A stretch of 64,000 nucleotides of DNA from Nitrospira sp. SG-bin1 (GTDB lineage: Bacteria; Nitrospirota; Nitrospiria; Nitrospirales; Nitrospiraceae), in NCBI GenBank assembly GCA_002083365.1, contig LVWS01000019.1:1-64000 (forward strand), read 5' to 3'. The notes beneath the pieces were generated by a model. The model had not been told where the DNA came from and made no database searches. It saw only the letters and a list, made by a program, of their open reading frames with translations. Every line of letters begins with the position of its first letter. Positions within the stretch are counted from its first letter, which is position 1. A program made the position numbers and the translations under genes. Positions 25,226 to 34,425 of the stretch are shown here, one piece after another.

Positions 25226-25816
25226 ATGTGTGAAATCCATCCGGTCGGACATGTGACTCCGTTACTTACGCGCCTGGTTCATTACGGCATCGCGCTGACT
25301 GTCCTCGCTTCGACCGTCCCCTCGAACGCACAACTGAATCCGAGCGGTTCGATGAGACGGTCTCCGGTGGAAGTCGTGAAGCGGTATGTTCTTTTGGATC
25401 GGAAAGGGGCTCGTTTGGACGCTCCGTCGTTCGACACCGTGGTTCCCTACATTGACTGGAGAGAAGAACCGGCATGGGGCCGTATCGTCGTCGTCCAAGA
25501 GACAACCGTTCCGGAGGACTATCGGCAATGGGAGATTCTCAACAATCTTGAAGTGATCATTCCGGTTACCTTTCATGTGCGGGGGGCGGTTTATCTGGAA
25601 ACCGCGACCTTCGTGCCCGAGGAAACGACGGAAGAGGTTCGTTTTCATGTGAAAGTTGTGGGAAGCTTTTGGCGCATCGTTTCGCCGGTCATCCCTCCGC
25701 ACGTCGGACTGAAACGGATGGTGAGTTTCGCACGAGAGGCGGAAGCCCGGGAACCAGATGACGCACAACGCAGCGTGCTTGGTATGCTCATTGACTCCTT
25801 GCGAAAGGTTGAGTAA
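25226..25816 (+). CDS. Exported hypothetical protein
   Basis: 196 residues if ATG 25226 is used (GTG 25175 also in frame; the GGAGG is unusually close to the ATG). A signal peptide is visible (LVHYGIALTVLASTVPSNAQ). The mature part begins SPVEVVKRYVLLDRKGARLD and is rich in strands; no catalytic motif recognised. Its stop overlaps the phosphatase start by one base, indicating coupling. Confidence 0.65.
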   Translation: MCEIHPVGHVTPLLTRLVHYGIALTVLASTVPSNAQLNPSGSMRRSPVEVVKRYVLLDRKGARLDAPSFDTVVPYIDWREEPAWGRIVVVQETTVPEDYRQWEILNNLEVIIPVTFHVRGAVYLETATFVPEETTEEVRFHVKVVGSFWRIVSPVIPPHVGLKRMVSFAREAEAREPDDAQRSVLGMLIDSLRKVE

Positions 25817-26463
25817 TGGTTAAAAGATCGGTGGATCTCATCATTTTTGATTTGGACGGGACACTCATCGAATCGAAGTGGGATATCGCACACTCTGTCA
25901 ATTTCACACTGGTCAAACTGGGATTGCCCGAACGCCCCATTGAAGAGATTTTTGGTTTTGTCGGCGACGGCGTCAAACGATTGCTGCGTCTTGCCGTCGG
26001 GGAAAACAATCAGACCAGGTTCGAAGAAGCGTTGAACGTCTTTCGCGGCCATTATCTCGAACATTGTTTGGATCGGACCGTCTTTTACCCCGGCATCGAA
26101 CCGATGCTGCAACATTTCGCCCACAAGAACAAAGCGATTGCAACCAACAAGTCCATCGAATATACGCGCGTGATTCTGAATGGCTTGGGGGCGCAGCATT
26201 TCCGCTATATGATCGGCGGGGACAACGGCTTTGGTCTTAAGCCGGAACCCGGCATGTTGTTGCACATCATGGAGAAAATGGGCGTGCCGAAAGAACGGAC
26301 GGTTCTCGTCGGGGACAGTACGAACGACATCAATGGAGGGCATAACGCCGGCATCCGGGTCTGTGCCGTCGGATATGGGATGGGAAATCGAGCGAAGATG
26401 GAAGCCTGTCAGCCCGATTGGTTCATTGAAAAGCCGGAACAACTCATGGAGATTTTCCTATGA
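25816..26463 (+). CDS. gph: HAD-family phosphatase, phosphoglycolate phosphatase-like
   Basis: 215-residue HAD hydrolase with motif I IFDLDGTLIES, a helical cap (CV-less type 1 cap), motif II/III ATNKS and KPEPGMLLHIMEKM, and motif IV LVGDSTNDINGGHNAGIRVCAVGYG. Fits Gph/PGP, which clears 2-phosphoglycolate; HAD substrate specificity cannot be fixed by eye. Overlaps the following M16 peptidase by four bases. Confidence 0.85.
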   Translation: MVKRSVDLIIFDLDGTLIESKWDIAHSVNFTLVKLGLPERPIEEIFGFVGDGVKRLLRLAVGENNQTRFEEALNVFRGHYLEHCLDRTVFYPGIEPMLQHFAHKNKAIATNKSIEYTRVILNGLGAQHFRYMIGGDNGFGLKPEPGMLLHIMEKMGVPKERTVLVGDSTNDINGGHNAGIRVCAVGYGMGNRAKMEACQPDWFIEKPEQLMEIFL

Positions 26464-28076
26464 AACAGAGGTCACGGTTAAGGACGAGGCCGAGAAAGGA
26501 TGGTGTTCACAAACCAGACAGGCTCATGATTTTTTATTTGAGCCTCACTCTGATCCTTGCCTTCAGCCTTGACCTTCTCCACGCTGCCACGCCGAATATC
26601 GCGGAGCGGGTGATCGAACATCGGCTGGCAAACGGCTTGACCGTGCTCATGGTCGAACGGCATCAGACGCCGGTCGTCTCCATCAACATCACTTTCGCAG
26701 TGGGCGGCATCAATGAACAGGTGGGCCAAACGGGGCTCGCCCATCTCTATGAGCATATGGCCTTTAAAGGCACACGGTTGGTCGGCACGACTAACTATGA
26801 GACAGAGAAGCCGATATTGGACGAACTTGCGCGGGTTGGGACCGAGCTCGACCAACGTCAGCGAGACCTGACCGTCAAAGGGGCTGGTGCAACGGCTGAC
26901 GAGCGAATCATGATGGAATCACTCCAGAACCGTTTCGTAGCGCTACAGAATCAGGCCGCACAGTACGTCGTCGGGAATGAAATGGCTCTGTTGTACCAGC
27001 GACACGGTGGTGTGGGGCTCAATGCATCGACGGGTAAAGATGTGACGCGCTACATGATCAGTCTGCCGTCCAATCGACTGCCCTTGTGGGCGGCCATCGA
27101 GTCAGATCGGATGGCGAATCCCGTGTTGCGTGAGTTCTATAAAGAGCGCGGCGTCGTGATGGAAGAACGGCGTCTACGGAACGACGATAGTCCCAATGGG
27201 CTCTTGTTTGAGACGTTCACATCCGCGGCGTTTCGTGCCCATGGTTATGGGATCCCAACCATTGGATGGGGGTCCGATATTCTGTCCTTAACACCGGCTG
27301 CGGCGGAAGCCTTCTTCAAGACCCACTATGGTCCGGATCAAGCCACGATCGCCCTCGTAGGCGATATTCATCCACAAGAAACGATTGCGTTGATCGAACA
27401 GACGTTTGGGAAGATTCCAGCCGCATCGCCGCCACCGCCTCTGGTGACGGTTGAGCCGGAACAGCGTGGGGAGCGACGAGTGGAAGTGGAGTTCGATGCG
27501 GAACCGGCTATCGTGATCGGATACCACAAGCCGGGTTTGGGGCATCCGGATGATGATGTATTCGACGTCATCGATGCGGTGCTCAGCGACGGACTCACTT
27601 CTCGTTTGCATCAAAAGTTAGTTCGTGAGAAACGGCTGGCCGCCTCAATTGGATCGGACGCGAATCATCCTGGGGTGCGCGCGCCGAATCTCTTCATAGT
27701 GACGGCGACGCCGTTGGCTCCCCATACCACCGCTGAGGTCGAAGCGGCCATCTATGAGGAGCTCGAGCGGTTGAAGCAGGAACCGGTCTCGTCCGCAGAG
27801 CTCGAAAAGGTGCTCAACAACCTGGATGCGGACTTAGTGCGGGGTCTCAGGTCGAACAGCGGGCTGGCCTCTCAGCTGTCCTTGTATCAAGCGGTGGCCG
27901 GAGATTGGCGCTATATCTTGAGGTCTCGAGATAAGGTTGCCGCGGTGACGGTTGAAGATATCCAGCGAGTGGCGACGCAGTATTTTACCAAGTCGAATCG
28001 TACGGTCGCGGTCTTGGTGAAGAAAGGCGCGGATAAAACCGTTGCAGCGATTCCAGCCGGCGAGGTGAAGCCATGA
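26460..28076 (+). CDS. M16-family zinc metallopeptidase, active-type
   Basis: 538 residues with a signal/anchor (LMIFYLSLTLILAFSLDLLHA) and two M16 domains. The inverted zinc motif HLYEHMAFKGT (HxxEH) is intact, with the distal Glu in RGVVMEERRLR. The second half has the conserved YHKPGLGHPDDDVFDVIDAVLSDG and RLHQKLVREKRLA blocks. Probably periplasmic peptide/protein degradation. Forms an overlapping pair (ATGA) with a second M16 gene, as in bacterial two-subunit M16B peptidases. Confidence 0.92.
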   Translation: MKQRSRLRTRPRKDGVHKPDRLMIFYLSLTLILAFSLDLLHAATPNIAERVIEHRLANGLTVLMVERHQTPVVSINITFAVGGINEQVGQTGLAHLYEHMAFKGTRLVGTTNYETEKPILDELARVGTELDQRQRDLTVKGAGATADERIMMESLQNRFVALQNQAAQYVVGNEMALLYQRHGGVGLNASTGKDVTRYMISLPSNRLPLWAAIESDRMANPVLREFYKERGVVMEERRLRNDDSPNGLLFETFTSAAFRAHGYGIPTIGWGSDILSLTPAAAEAFFKTHYGPDQATIALVGDIHPQETIALIEQTFGKIPAASPPPPLVTVEPEQRGERRVEVEFDAEPAIVIGYHKPGLGHPDDDVFDVIDAVLSDGLTSRLHQKLVREKRLAASIGSDANHPGVRAPNLFIVTATPLAPHTTAEVEAAIYEELERLKQEPVSSAELEKVLNNLDADLVRGLRSNSGLASQLSLYQAVAGDWRYILRSRDKVAAVTVEDIQRVATQYFTKSNRTVAVLVKKGADKTVAAIPAGEVKP

Positions 28077-29551
28077 GACCGACGAAGAGATACAGATGGG
28101 GATGGAGGAGCGTCAGCCAGGTCAGGACTGTGCTCGGCACGCTGGCGATCCTCCTGGCATCCGTGATGACAACTTATTCGGCTGATCTGATGCTGGGCGA
28201 TCCTCGAACCATGGCGTTCAAGCCGGTGGAATTTTCCCCACCGGATCCGGAACGGGTTGTGTTGGACAACGGGATGGTCCTCTATCTGCTGGAAGACCAC
28301 GAGTTACCGTTGGTGACGATCACGGCGACGATGCGAACCGGGAGTTGGCTTGATCCAACCGATAAAATCGGTTTGGCGGCCATGACCGGGGCGGTGATGC
28401 GAACCGGTGGCGGTGGCGGTCTGTCCGCAGAACAAGTGGATGCCGAACTGGAGCAATTCGCGGCCGATGTGAGTATTGGGATCGGACGACAATCAGGGTC
28501 GGCATCGCTCGATGTCCTGAGGAAGGATGTGAATCGGGGGTTGGAGATCTTCGCCGGTCTCATTCGGACCCCCGCGTTCGATCCTGCTCGCCTCGAGTTG
28601 GCCAGGCTGCAAGCCATTGAGGGAATCCGTCGCCGTCAGGACAACCCCGGCTCCATCGTCAGCCGGGAATTTGCCAAGATGCTCTATGGGGCGGCTCATC
28701 CAAGCGCGCGCGAAAGCTCGCTGGATTCAGTCAAGCGCATCACCAGGGATGATCTCGTCGCGTTCCATCGCACCACGATTCACCCGAACGGGACGATTCT
28801 CGGTGTGACCGGTGACTTCAACCGAGAGGAGATGGTGGCCTCTCTGCGCAAGGTATTCGGAGATTGGCAAAAGGGTACCGTGCCGGAGCTGAGAATTCCC
28901 GACGTACCGCAGACGGAGCTCACCAGACCGGTTGTCCAGTTCGTCGGCAAAGATACCTCGCAGACCCATCTTCGGGTGGGGCATCTCTCGATCAAGGAGA
29001 ATGATCCCGACTACGTCGCCTTGGCCATCGCGAACGATATTTTAGGTGGGAGTTCGTTTCGCAGCCGCCTGTTCAACGATGTGCGAACGAAACGCGGACT
29101 GGCCTATTCCGTCGGTAGCCGCCTCAACACGGGGATGCATGATCAAGGGGTGTGGCTGATGCGAGCGGAAACCAAGTTGATTTCCACGCAGGAAGTGATC
29201 GAGCGGTTTGTGGCGAATATCGAACGAATGCGCGCCGAGCCGGTGACCGATGCAGAACTGGCGGAAGCGAAGGAAGCGTATGTGAATTCGTTCGTATTTT
29301 CCTTCTCCAGCCCGTCGGCGATCGTGAGCCGATTGGTTGAGTTGGAGTACGATGGATTGCCGAAGGATTTTCTGCAACAACTCCGTGCCAAGGTCGTGGG
29401 CCTGACCAAGGAAGACGTCTTGGCGGCGGCCAAAAAGCATTTGCGCCCGGATCGATTGAAAATTGTTGCCGTCGGATCAGGAGAGGCGTTGCCGAAGGCC
29501 CTCGCGATATTTGGAGACGTGAAAGAAATCAAGCTGAGTCCCGAAGGATGA
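28073..29551 (+). CDS. M16-family peptidase-like subunit lacking the zinc motif
   Basis: 492 residues with an N-terminal export segment (VLGTLAILLASVMTTYSA). Same two-domain M16 fold as its neighbour: VLDNGMVLYLLEDHELPLVTITATMRTGS, GDFNREEMVASLRKVFGDW, FRSRLFNDVRTKRGLAYSVGS. Where the active partner has HxxEH this one reads LAAMTGAVMRTGG, so the zinc site is absent. By analogy with two-subunit M16B enzymes it would bind substrate (Arg/Tyr pair) while the partner cuts. Confidence 0.9.
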   Translation: MRPTKRYRWGWRSVSQVRTVLGTLAILLASVMTTYSADLMLGDPRTMAFKPVEFSPPDPERVVLDNGMVLYLLEDHELPLVTITATMRTGSWLDPTDKIGLAAMTGAVMRTGGGGGLSAEQVDAELEQFAADVSIGIGRQSGSASLDVLRKDVNRGLEIFAGLIRTPAFDPARLELARLQAIEGIRRRQDNPGSIVSREFAKMLYGAAHPSARESSLDSVKRITRDDLVAFHRTTIHPNGTILGVTGDFNREEMVASLRKVFGDWQKGTVPELRIPDVPQTELTRPVVQFVGKDTSQTHLRVGHLSIKENDPDYVALAIANDILGGSSFRSRLFNDVRTKRGLAYSVGSRLNTGMHDQGVWLMRAETKLISTQEVIERFVANIERMRAEPVTDAELAEAKEAYVNSFVFSFSSPSAIVSRLVELEYDGLPKDFLQQLRAKVVGLTKEDVLAAAKKHLRPDRLKIVAVGSGEALPKALAIFGDVKEIKLSPEG

Positions 29552-29626
29552 TGGGACGTAATCATGAAGTAATCGCAATGTAAAGATACTTCTCTCCTCG
29601 GGAATTCTTTTGTGCTGTAAGGCGTC

Positions 29627-30469
29627 ATGCCGTTAGAAGACGACTTTTCAGACATCCTCAAAAAAGCGCGGACCGGACGAGGATTGTCCGTCGGCGATGT
29701 CGCCCGGACGACGGGATTGCCCGGAGGCGATATTACGGCGCTGGAACGTGGTGATCCCCCGCGAGACCGGGCAGAGGTGCGCGCCCTGGCAACAGCTTTG
29801 GGTCTGCGGGCTGCGCCGCTTGAACAAATCGCCGTCGATAAGTGGGAACCCGTAGCGCAGCGGATGCCACCGTGGGTGGAGATGGTGCAAGGTTCCATTA
29901 ATGGGTACGGCGTACAGGGGTATATCCTCATTGACGGGAATGAGGCGCTACTGGTGGATACGGGGTACAATGCCCCAGCCATGCTGGACCGGCTTCGGCG
30001 ACGTGGGTTGCGGCTCCTCGGCATTTGTTTGACACATGGCCATGCGGACCATGCCGAGGGGATTGAACAGATTCTCAACCATCACGAAGTCCCGGTGTAC
30101 CTGGGACCTGAAGATATCAGCCTGCTGAGTTGGCAGCCACGGCCCGACGTGCTGGTTGCGCCGACAGACGGCTTGTCGATCAAGGTCGGACGTCGTACCA
30201 TTCACTGTGTGACCACGCCGGGACATACACCGGGCGGTATCTGTTATCGTGTAGATGACCCGCAGCTGCCGGTGTGTTTCGTCGGCGACACGCTCTTTGC
30301 CGGATCGATCGGTCGATCCAATCCCAAGGAGTTGTATGCAACCCATCTGAACTCAGTCACTCACAGTGTGCTGGCTCTTTCGCCGGACTATCGGCTTTTC
30401 CCCGGGCATGGTCCCGCCACGACCGTTGAAGAAGAACTCGATCACAATCCGTTCGCGACGATCATATAG
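29627..30469 (+). CDS. XRE-type HTH fused to a metallo-beta-lactamase-fold hydrolase
   Basis: 280 residues. Residues 1-75 form an XRE-like helix-turn-helix (LKKARTGRGLSVGDVARTTGLPGGDITALERGDPPRDRAEVRALATALGL). From about 90 a glyoxalase II-type metallo-beta-lactamase fold follows: VDTGYNAP, zinc motif THGHADHAEG, TTPGHTPGGICY, FVGDTLFAGSIGRS and FPGHGPATT. All expected zinc ligands are present. It may be a hydroxyacylglutathione hydrolase-like enzyme with a DNA-binding or protein-binding module; the partner is unknown. M50 gene follows after ten bases. Confidence 0.85.
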   Translation: MPLEDDFSDILKKARTGRGLSVGDVARTTGLPGGDITALERGDPPRDRAEVRALATALGLRAAPLEQIAVDKWEPVAQRMPPWVEMVQGSINGYGVQGYILIDGNEALLVDTGYNAPAMLDRLRRRGLRLLGICLTHGHADHAEGIEQILNHHEVPVYLGPEDISLLSWQPRPDVLVAPTDGLSIKVGRRTIHCVTTPGHTPGGICYRVDDPQLPVCFVGDTLFAGSIGRSNPKELYATHLNSVTHSVLALSPDYRLFPGHGPATTVEEELDHNPFATII

Positions 30470-30478
30470 GCCAGATTC

Positions 30479-31456
30479 ATGGATGGGTTCGGGCGGAATG
30501 AACATCGAGAACTCAGTGGCGGTCTCGCCGTTGAGGTCCCGGCAGAGCCGGCTCCACCGTCCATGGATCAGACCGAGAGCGACGACATCGAGCCGTCATT
30601 GTTTTCCAAATGGGCCTTGCCGATTGTTCTCTTTTTCTTCACGGTGTTTACCACCCTGTGGGCGGGGGCCTACCAGGTTTACAATGGCCCGGTGCGCGGC
30701 CCGTTAAATTTTCTGCTGGCCTCTCCTGAGGCACTCTGGCAAGGCATTCCCTTCGCCGGTGCCCTGCTCTTTATCCTCACCACGCACGAGTTCGGGCATT
30801 ATGTGTTGTCGAAGATTCATCGGGTGCCCGCCTCCTTGCCGCTGTTTATCCCAGGTCCGCCTCATTTCATCGGGACGTTCGGCGCCATCATACGCATGCG
30901 GGGTCCGATCCTGAGTCGTCGGGCCTTGTTCGATATCGGTGTCGCCGGCCCCTTGGCGGGTTTCGTCGTTGCGGTTGTCGCGCTGATCGTCGGGCTCAAT
31001 CTGTCGACGGTCGTGGATCGAACGGTGACGTATGGATTACACCTGGGCGAGCCTCTACTGCTACAGGTTATGTCGTGGCTAGTAATCGGGCCGTTACCGC
31101 CGGAGGCTGATGTCGTGCTGCACCCGATCGGTTTTGCGGCCTGGTTCGGACTCTTTGTGACTTCTCTCAATCTCCTTCCTATCGGCCAGCTCGATGGCGG
31201 CCATGTTGCCTATGCCCTGTGGGGCAGGCGACAGCGGACGATGGCGCTCGCCTCTCTCCCAATTTTGTTGATCTTGGGATTCGTCGGCTGGGCGGGCTGG
31301 TTTCTGTGGGCCTTCATGGCGGGACTGTGGGGGGTCGGCCATCCCCCTGTCATCGATCCTCACGTGCCGTTGGGTCGCAACCGGACGATTGTCGGCTGGA
31401 TTGCTTTGGCCGTGTTTGTCGTGACCTTTGCACCGGTGCCGTTCTCCTTCCACTAG
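30479..31456 (+). CDS. M50-family site-2-type membrane metalloprotease
   Basis: 325-residue polytopic membrane protein with the zinc motif HEFGH (FILTTHEFGHYVLSK) and the second conserved site NLLPIGQLDGGHVAYAL. Several transmembrane helices (starting WALPIVLFFFTVFTTLWAG) and a phosphate-like GPPHFIGTFGAIIRMRGPI loop typical of the EcsP/S2P-like branch. Likely intramembrane cleavage of regulatory or signal-peptide remnants. N-terminal ~40 residues are acidic and cytosolic. Confidence 0.88.
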   Translation: MDGFGRNEHRELSGGLAVEVPAEPAPPSMDQTESDDIEPSLFSKWALPIVLFFFTVFTTLWAGAYQVYNGPVRGPLNFLLASPEALWQGIPFAGALLFILTTHEFGHYVLSKIHRVPASLPLFIPGPPHFIGTFGAIIRMRGPILSRRALFDIGVAGPLAGFVVAVVALIVGLNLSTVVDRTVTYGLHLGEPLLLQVMSWLVIGPLPPEADVVLHPIGFAAWFGLFVTSLNLLPIGQLDGGHVAYALWGRRQRTMALASLPILLILGFVGWAGWFLWAFMAGLWGVGHPPVIDPHVPLGRNRTIVGWIALAVFVVTFAPVPFSFH

Positions 31457-31537
31457 ACGCTTCCAGTCGCTTCTCCTCACCTGTATCGTTCTTCTGATTT
31501 TCTTGTCCGATTGTACGTACGACCCTAGAGTAGAAAA

Positions 31538-32290
31538 ATGTTCACGGCCGACACACACGCGGCACACTGTCCCAAATGCCAGGCGCAACGGTCTGATGGT
31601 GAGGAAGAGTGTGCCCGATGCGGGATAATCTTTGCTAAATACAAACCACTTACGGCGAAGTCGCGCTGTTCAGTAACCAAACCAATACCTGTACAGTCTG
31701 AATGGTTCCTGTCAGCCAAGCAATGGCTACTTGTATCTGACGCCACGACCGATTCGATGACGTTCTATGGTCGGGCAGCCGTGTTTGTGGCCATGGTTTG
31801 GTGGGGGTGGATGTTTATCACCACGCCGCTTGAAACGAACTATACCGGCGAGTCGTTTCTCCATCTCATCAATCTGCCCTTTCATGAAGCCGGACATGTC
31901 ATCTTCATGCCGTTTGGGCGCTTCATGACAATCCTCGGAGGAACGCTCGGCCAGATTCTCATGCCGATGATTTGCCTCGGGACGTTCCTTGTGAAGACTC
32001 GTGATCCGTTCGGCGCCTCGGTGGCCTTGTGGTGGACGGCGGAGAGCCTGATGGATATCGCCCCGTACATCAACGATGCGCGCGCCCTCGACCTCATGCT
32101 CATCGGCGGAGTGACCGGGAAAGAAACCGATGGACACGACTGGAACAATATTCTGACGATGCTGGATTTGCTGGAATGGGATCACCGGCTGGCTCACTTT
32201 ATCTACAGCGTCGGTATTCTTCTCATGCTCGGCTCTTTTCTCTGGGGAGGAACCATCCTATTGCGGCACTATCGCCGGCTTTCCCGATGA
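31538..32290 (+). CDS. Zinc-ribbon plus HEAGH-motif membrane protein
   Basis: 250 residues. An N-terminal zinc ribbon (CPKCQAQ...CARCGIIFAKYKP) is followed by membrane helices and a zinc-protease-like HEAGH in the segment NLPFHEAGHVIFMPFGRF, then more helices to the Arg-rich end. The HExxH helix at a membrane boundary resembles M50-like peptidases, but I do not see a clear DG motif. Unknown function; possibly a membrane protease regulated by a zinc ribbon. Confidence 0.7.
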   Translation: MFTADTHAAHCPKCQAQRSDGEEECARCGIIFAKYKPLTAKSRCSVTKPIPVQSEWFLSAKQWLLVSDATTDSMTFYGRAAVFVAMVWWGWMFITTPLETNYTGESFLHLINLPFHEAGHVIFMPFGRFMTILGGTLGQILMPMICLGTFLVKTRDPFGASVALWWTAESLMDIAPYINDARALDLMLIGGVTGKETDGHDWNNILTMLDLLEWDHRLAHFIYSVGILLMLGSFLWGGTILLRHYRRLSR

Positions 32291-32403
32291 CAACCCTCCT
32301 TGCACGGCCGTGCTAACTCCCATACGATGTCCGACCGAACGGAGACTGCACGTAGGTCGAAGGACAGCATATGGTCGTGAAGTAACTAGAGGGGCGGCAC
32401 ATC

Positions 32404-33588
32404 ATGTCACGTGTGAGCGCTCTATTGTGGTGCTGTTTCTTCATGACGTCGGTCCTTGCTTCAGCCACGTTCGGTCAAGATCCCGGTATCCGATCCTATG
32501 TCGCTTCCCCGGAGCCAGTGACATCTACCCGAGATTGGCACTACGGTGCGTATGTGGATGTCGCATACATCGGGAATTTCAACTTTCCCGACAACCATCT
32601 ATGGCGCAGCCGTGCTACGGCATCCCATCATAATGAGCTTTCACCAAACATGGGGTTGGCCTATGTGCGCAAGAATGCAACAGAGTCCTCACGCTTGGGG
32701 ATGGAACTCGGCTTTCAAGGGGGACGGGATTCGGAAGAGTTCGCGTTTTTGGCGGGTGAAAGACGAGTCGACGGCTCGGATGTGCTCAGGCACATCCATC
32801 GCGCGAACGTGTCGTACTTTGCACCGATCGGTACAGGGTTGACCATCATCGCCGGCCTGTTCAACAGTCTGATGGGCTACGAATCCCTCTATGCAAAAGA
32901 CAATGCCAACTATACGAGATCATGGATTGCGGACAATACACCCTACATGATGTTCGGAGTGAACGCGCAATATTCCGTGAGCGACGATTTCATAGCCGCC
33001 GCCTTCGTCGTGAATAGCTACTATCATCTGGCGCACCCGAATGACGTCCCAAGCTATGGGGTGAGATGGGCCTGGAAGGCGATGCCACGGCTCACGTTGA
33101 CACAAACTTTCTACGCAGGACCAGAACAAACGGATACTTCTTTGGAGTTTTGGCGGCTGTATGGGAATCACATCCTGGAGTGGCGAGGGGAGGACGTAGT
33201 AGTCGCGGCGTCCTTCGATATTGGGACCGAAAGCATTGCCGGGCAGCCCGGTTGCCCACGAACCTTTGTGATGGGAGGCAATGTGATTATGAGATGGCAT
33301 ATTACTGGTCCTTGGTCGGTGGCATTGCGCCCCGAGTTCTATTGGGATCGGAACGGGCGCTGGACAGGAGCCGAGCAGTTCGTGAAAGCCATCACGTCTA
33401 CTGTCGAGTACAAATTCCCGTACAAGTGGACCAACGCGGTGGTGCGAGTAGAACATCGTTATGATGACTCAACTGGGGTGGGAGGCGGGTTTTTCAAGAA
33501 CGGGACGATCCGTCCCGGTGTCCTAGGTCTTGCGCAAGGGCAGCATCTACTCTTGCTGGGAGTTCTTATCAGCTTCGATTCCCCGTGA
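32404..33588 (+). CDS. Outer-membrane beta-barrel (OmpL-like porin-2 family)
   Basis: 394 residues with a signal peptide (LLWCCFFMTSVLASATFGQ) and alternating aromatic strands ending in LLLGVLISFDSP. Blocks such as WHYGAYVDVAYIGNFNFPDN, NMGLAYVRKNA, GRDSEEFAFLAGERRVDGSDVLRHIHRANVSYFAPIG, GLTIIAGLFNSLMGYES and WSVALRPEFYWDRNGRWTG fit the bbp2 barrel family. Expected in the outer membrane. The 3' end overlaps the convergent lipoprotein gene by 42 bases. Confidence 0.85.
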   Translation: MSRVSALLWCCFFMTSVLASATFGQDPGIRSYVASPEPVTSTRDWHYGAYVDVAYIGNFNFPDNHLWRSRATASHHNELSPNMGLAYVRKNATESSRLGMELGFQGGRDSEEFAFLAGERRVDGSDVLRHIHRANVSYFAPIGTGLTIIAGLFNSLMGYESLYAKDNANYTRSWIADNTPYMMFGVNAQYSVSDDFIAAAFVVNSYYHLAHPNDVPSYGVRWAWKAMPRLTLTQTFYAGPEQTDTSLEFWRLYGNHILEWRGEDVVVAASFDIGTESIAGQPGCPRTFVMGGNVIMRWHITGPWSVALRPEFYWDRNGRWTGAEQFVKAITSTVEYKFPYKWTNAVVRVEHRYDDSTGVGGGFFKNGTIRPGVLGLAQGQHLLLLGVLISFDSP

Positions 33589-34308
33589 GTGTGGGACAGG
33601 AGATGGGAGCTTCTGCATCCAGTGCTGGAGCTGGTCGACAATGCGCGTGCCAAGTGTTTGAAGCGCGCGTTTTTTTGCCTCCTGCAGAGCGGCGCCATCT
33701 TCGACTAGGACGGCTGACCCGACCAGCTTCGATGCTCCTTCAACTGTCTGCATACGGGCGTGCCATTCAGAGTGTACAGCCCGTAAGTGGCCGGTGACCA
33801 TGACGAGCGCATTGCTTTCGGTACCGGGGGCGAGATAGGCGCCGAGTAAGGTCGGATACAACCAAGCAAAGCGGTTGTTGTACCGATCAACCGCAGCAAC
33901 TCCGTTGACGATCAAGACCATATCGGCTCCATGTCGAGCACCAGCCTGACGGATTCCGAGGATATCCTCACTTCGCAGAGTGGCATCTATCAGCACAAAT
34001 GTATCCTGGAGGACATGCTCGTCCTGTAGCGGTGCTAGCTCGCGGAGCAGTTGATCTCTATCCCCGGTTAGCCATTCCATCTTTCGGATGGACGGACTGT
34101 TTGGAAAATTGTGACTTGCGAAAAAGACACCGAGCCGAAGGGGTGTGGAAAGATGAACGCGTTGGATCGCCAGGGATTGACCTTCTGGGGTTGAGTTTGA
34201 CTCGACATGAAGGACTTCGCTCATTGCCGCCCGATCGAATCCTTGGCTGCTCGCGCACCCCGTTACCAAAAGAAATAGCAGTGACCAGAGGGTTCTAAAT
34301 TTTGGCAT
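33547..34308 (-). CDS. Hypothetical lipoprotein
   Basis: 253 residues with a lipobox LLVTGC after LWSLLFLLV, so lipid-anchored. The rest is unrecognised; blocks LRLGVFFASHNFPNSPSIRKMEWLTGDRDQLLRELAPL and ADMVLIVNGVAAVDRYNN suggest a globular alpha/beta envelope domain. C-terminus is hydrophilic and overlaps the opposing porin gene. Confidence 0.75.
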   Translation of the reverse strand: MPKFRTLWSLLFLLVTGCASSQGFDRAAMSEVLHVESNSTPEGQSLAIQRVHLSTPLRLGVFFASHNFPNSPSIRKMEWLTGDRDQLLRELAPLQDEHVLQDTFVLIDATLRSEDILGIRQAGARHGADMVLIVNGVAAVDRYNNRFAWLYPTLLGAYLAPGTESNALVMVTGHLRAVHSEWHARMQTVEGASKLVGSAVLVEDGAALQEAKKRALQTLGTRIVDQLQHWMQKLPSPVPHSRGIEADKNSQQE

Positions 34309-34425
34309 TCGAGGGTTTTCCTACTTTTGCGTGACAAAAATAATGGACATGGCCATTGCGATATGAGCCAATTCCCCAGTTCCCACTTCATTACGGAGAT
34401 GGTGAGTCTATGGCGGAATGGAAAC

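Noticed and set aside
25645..26442. 265-residue minus-strand frame opposite gph
   Set aside because: Gph shows all HAD motifs on the plus strand; this is antisense shadow.
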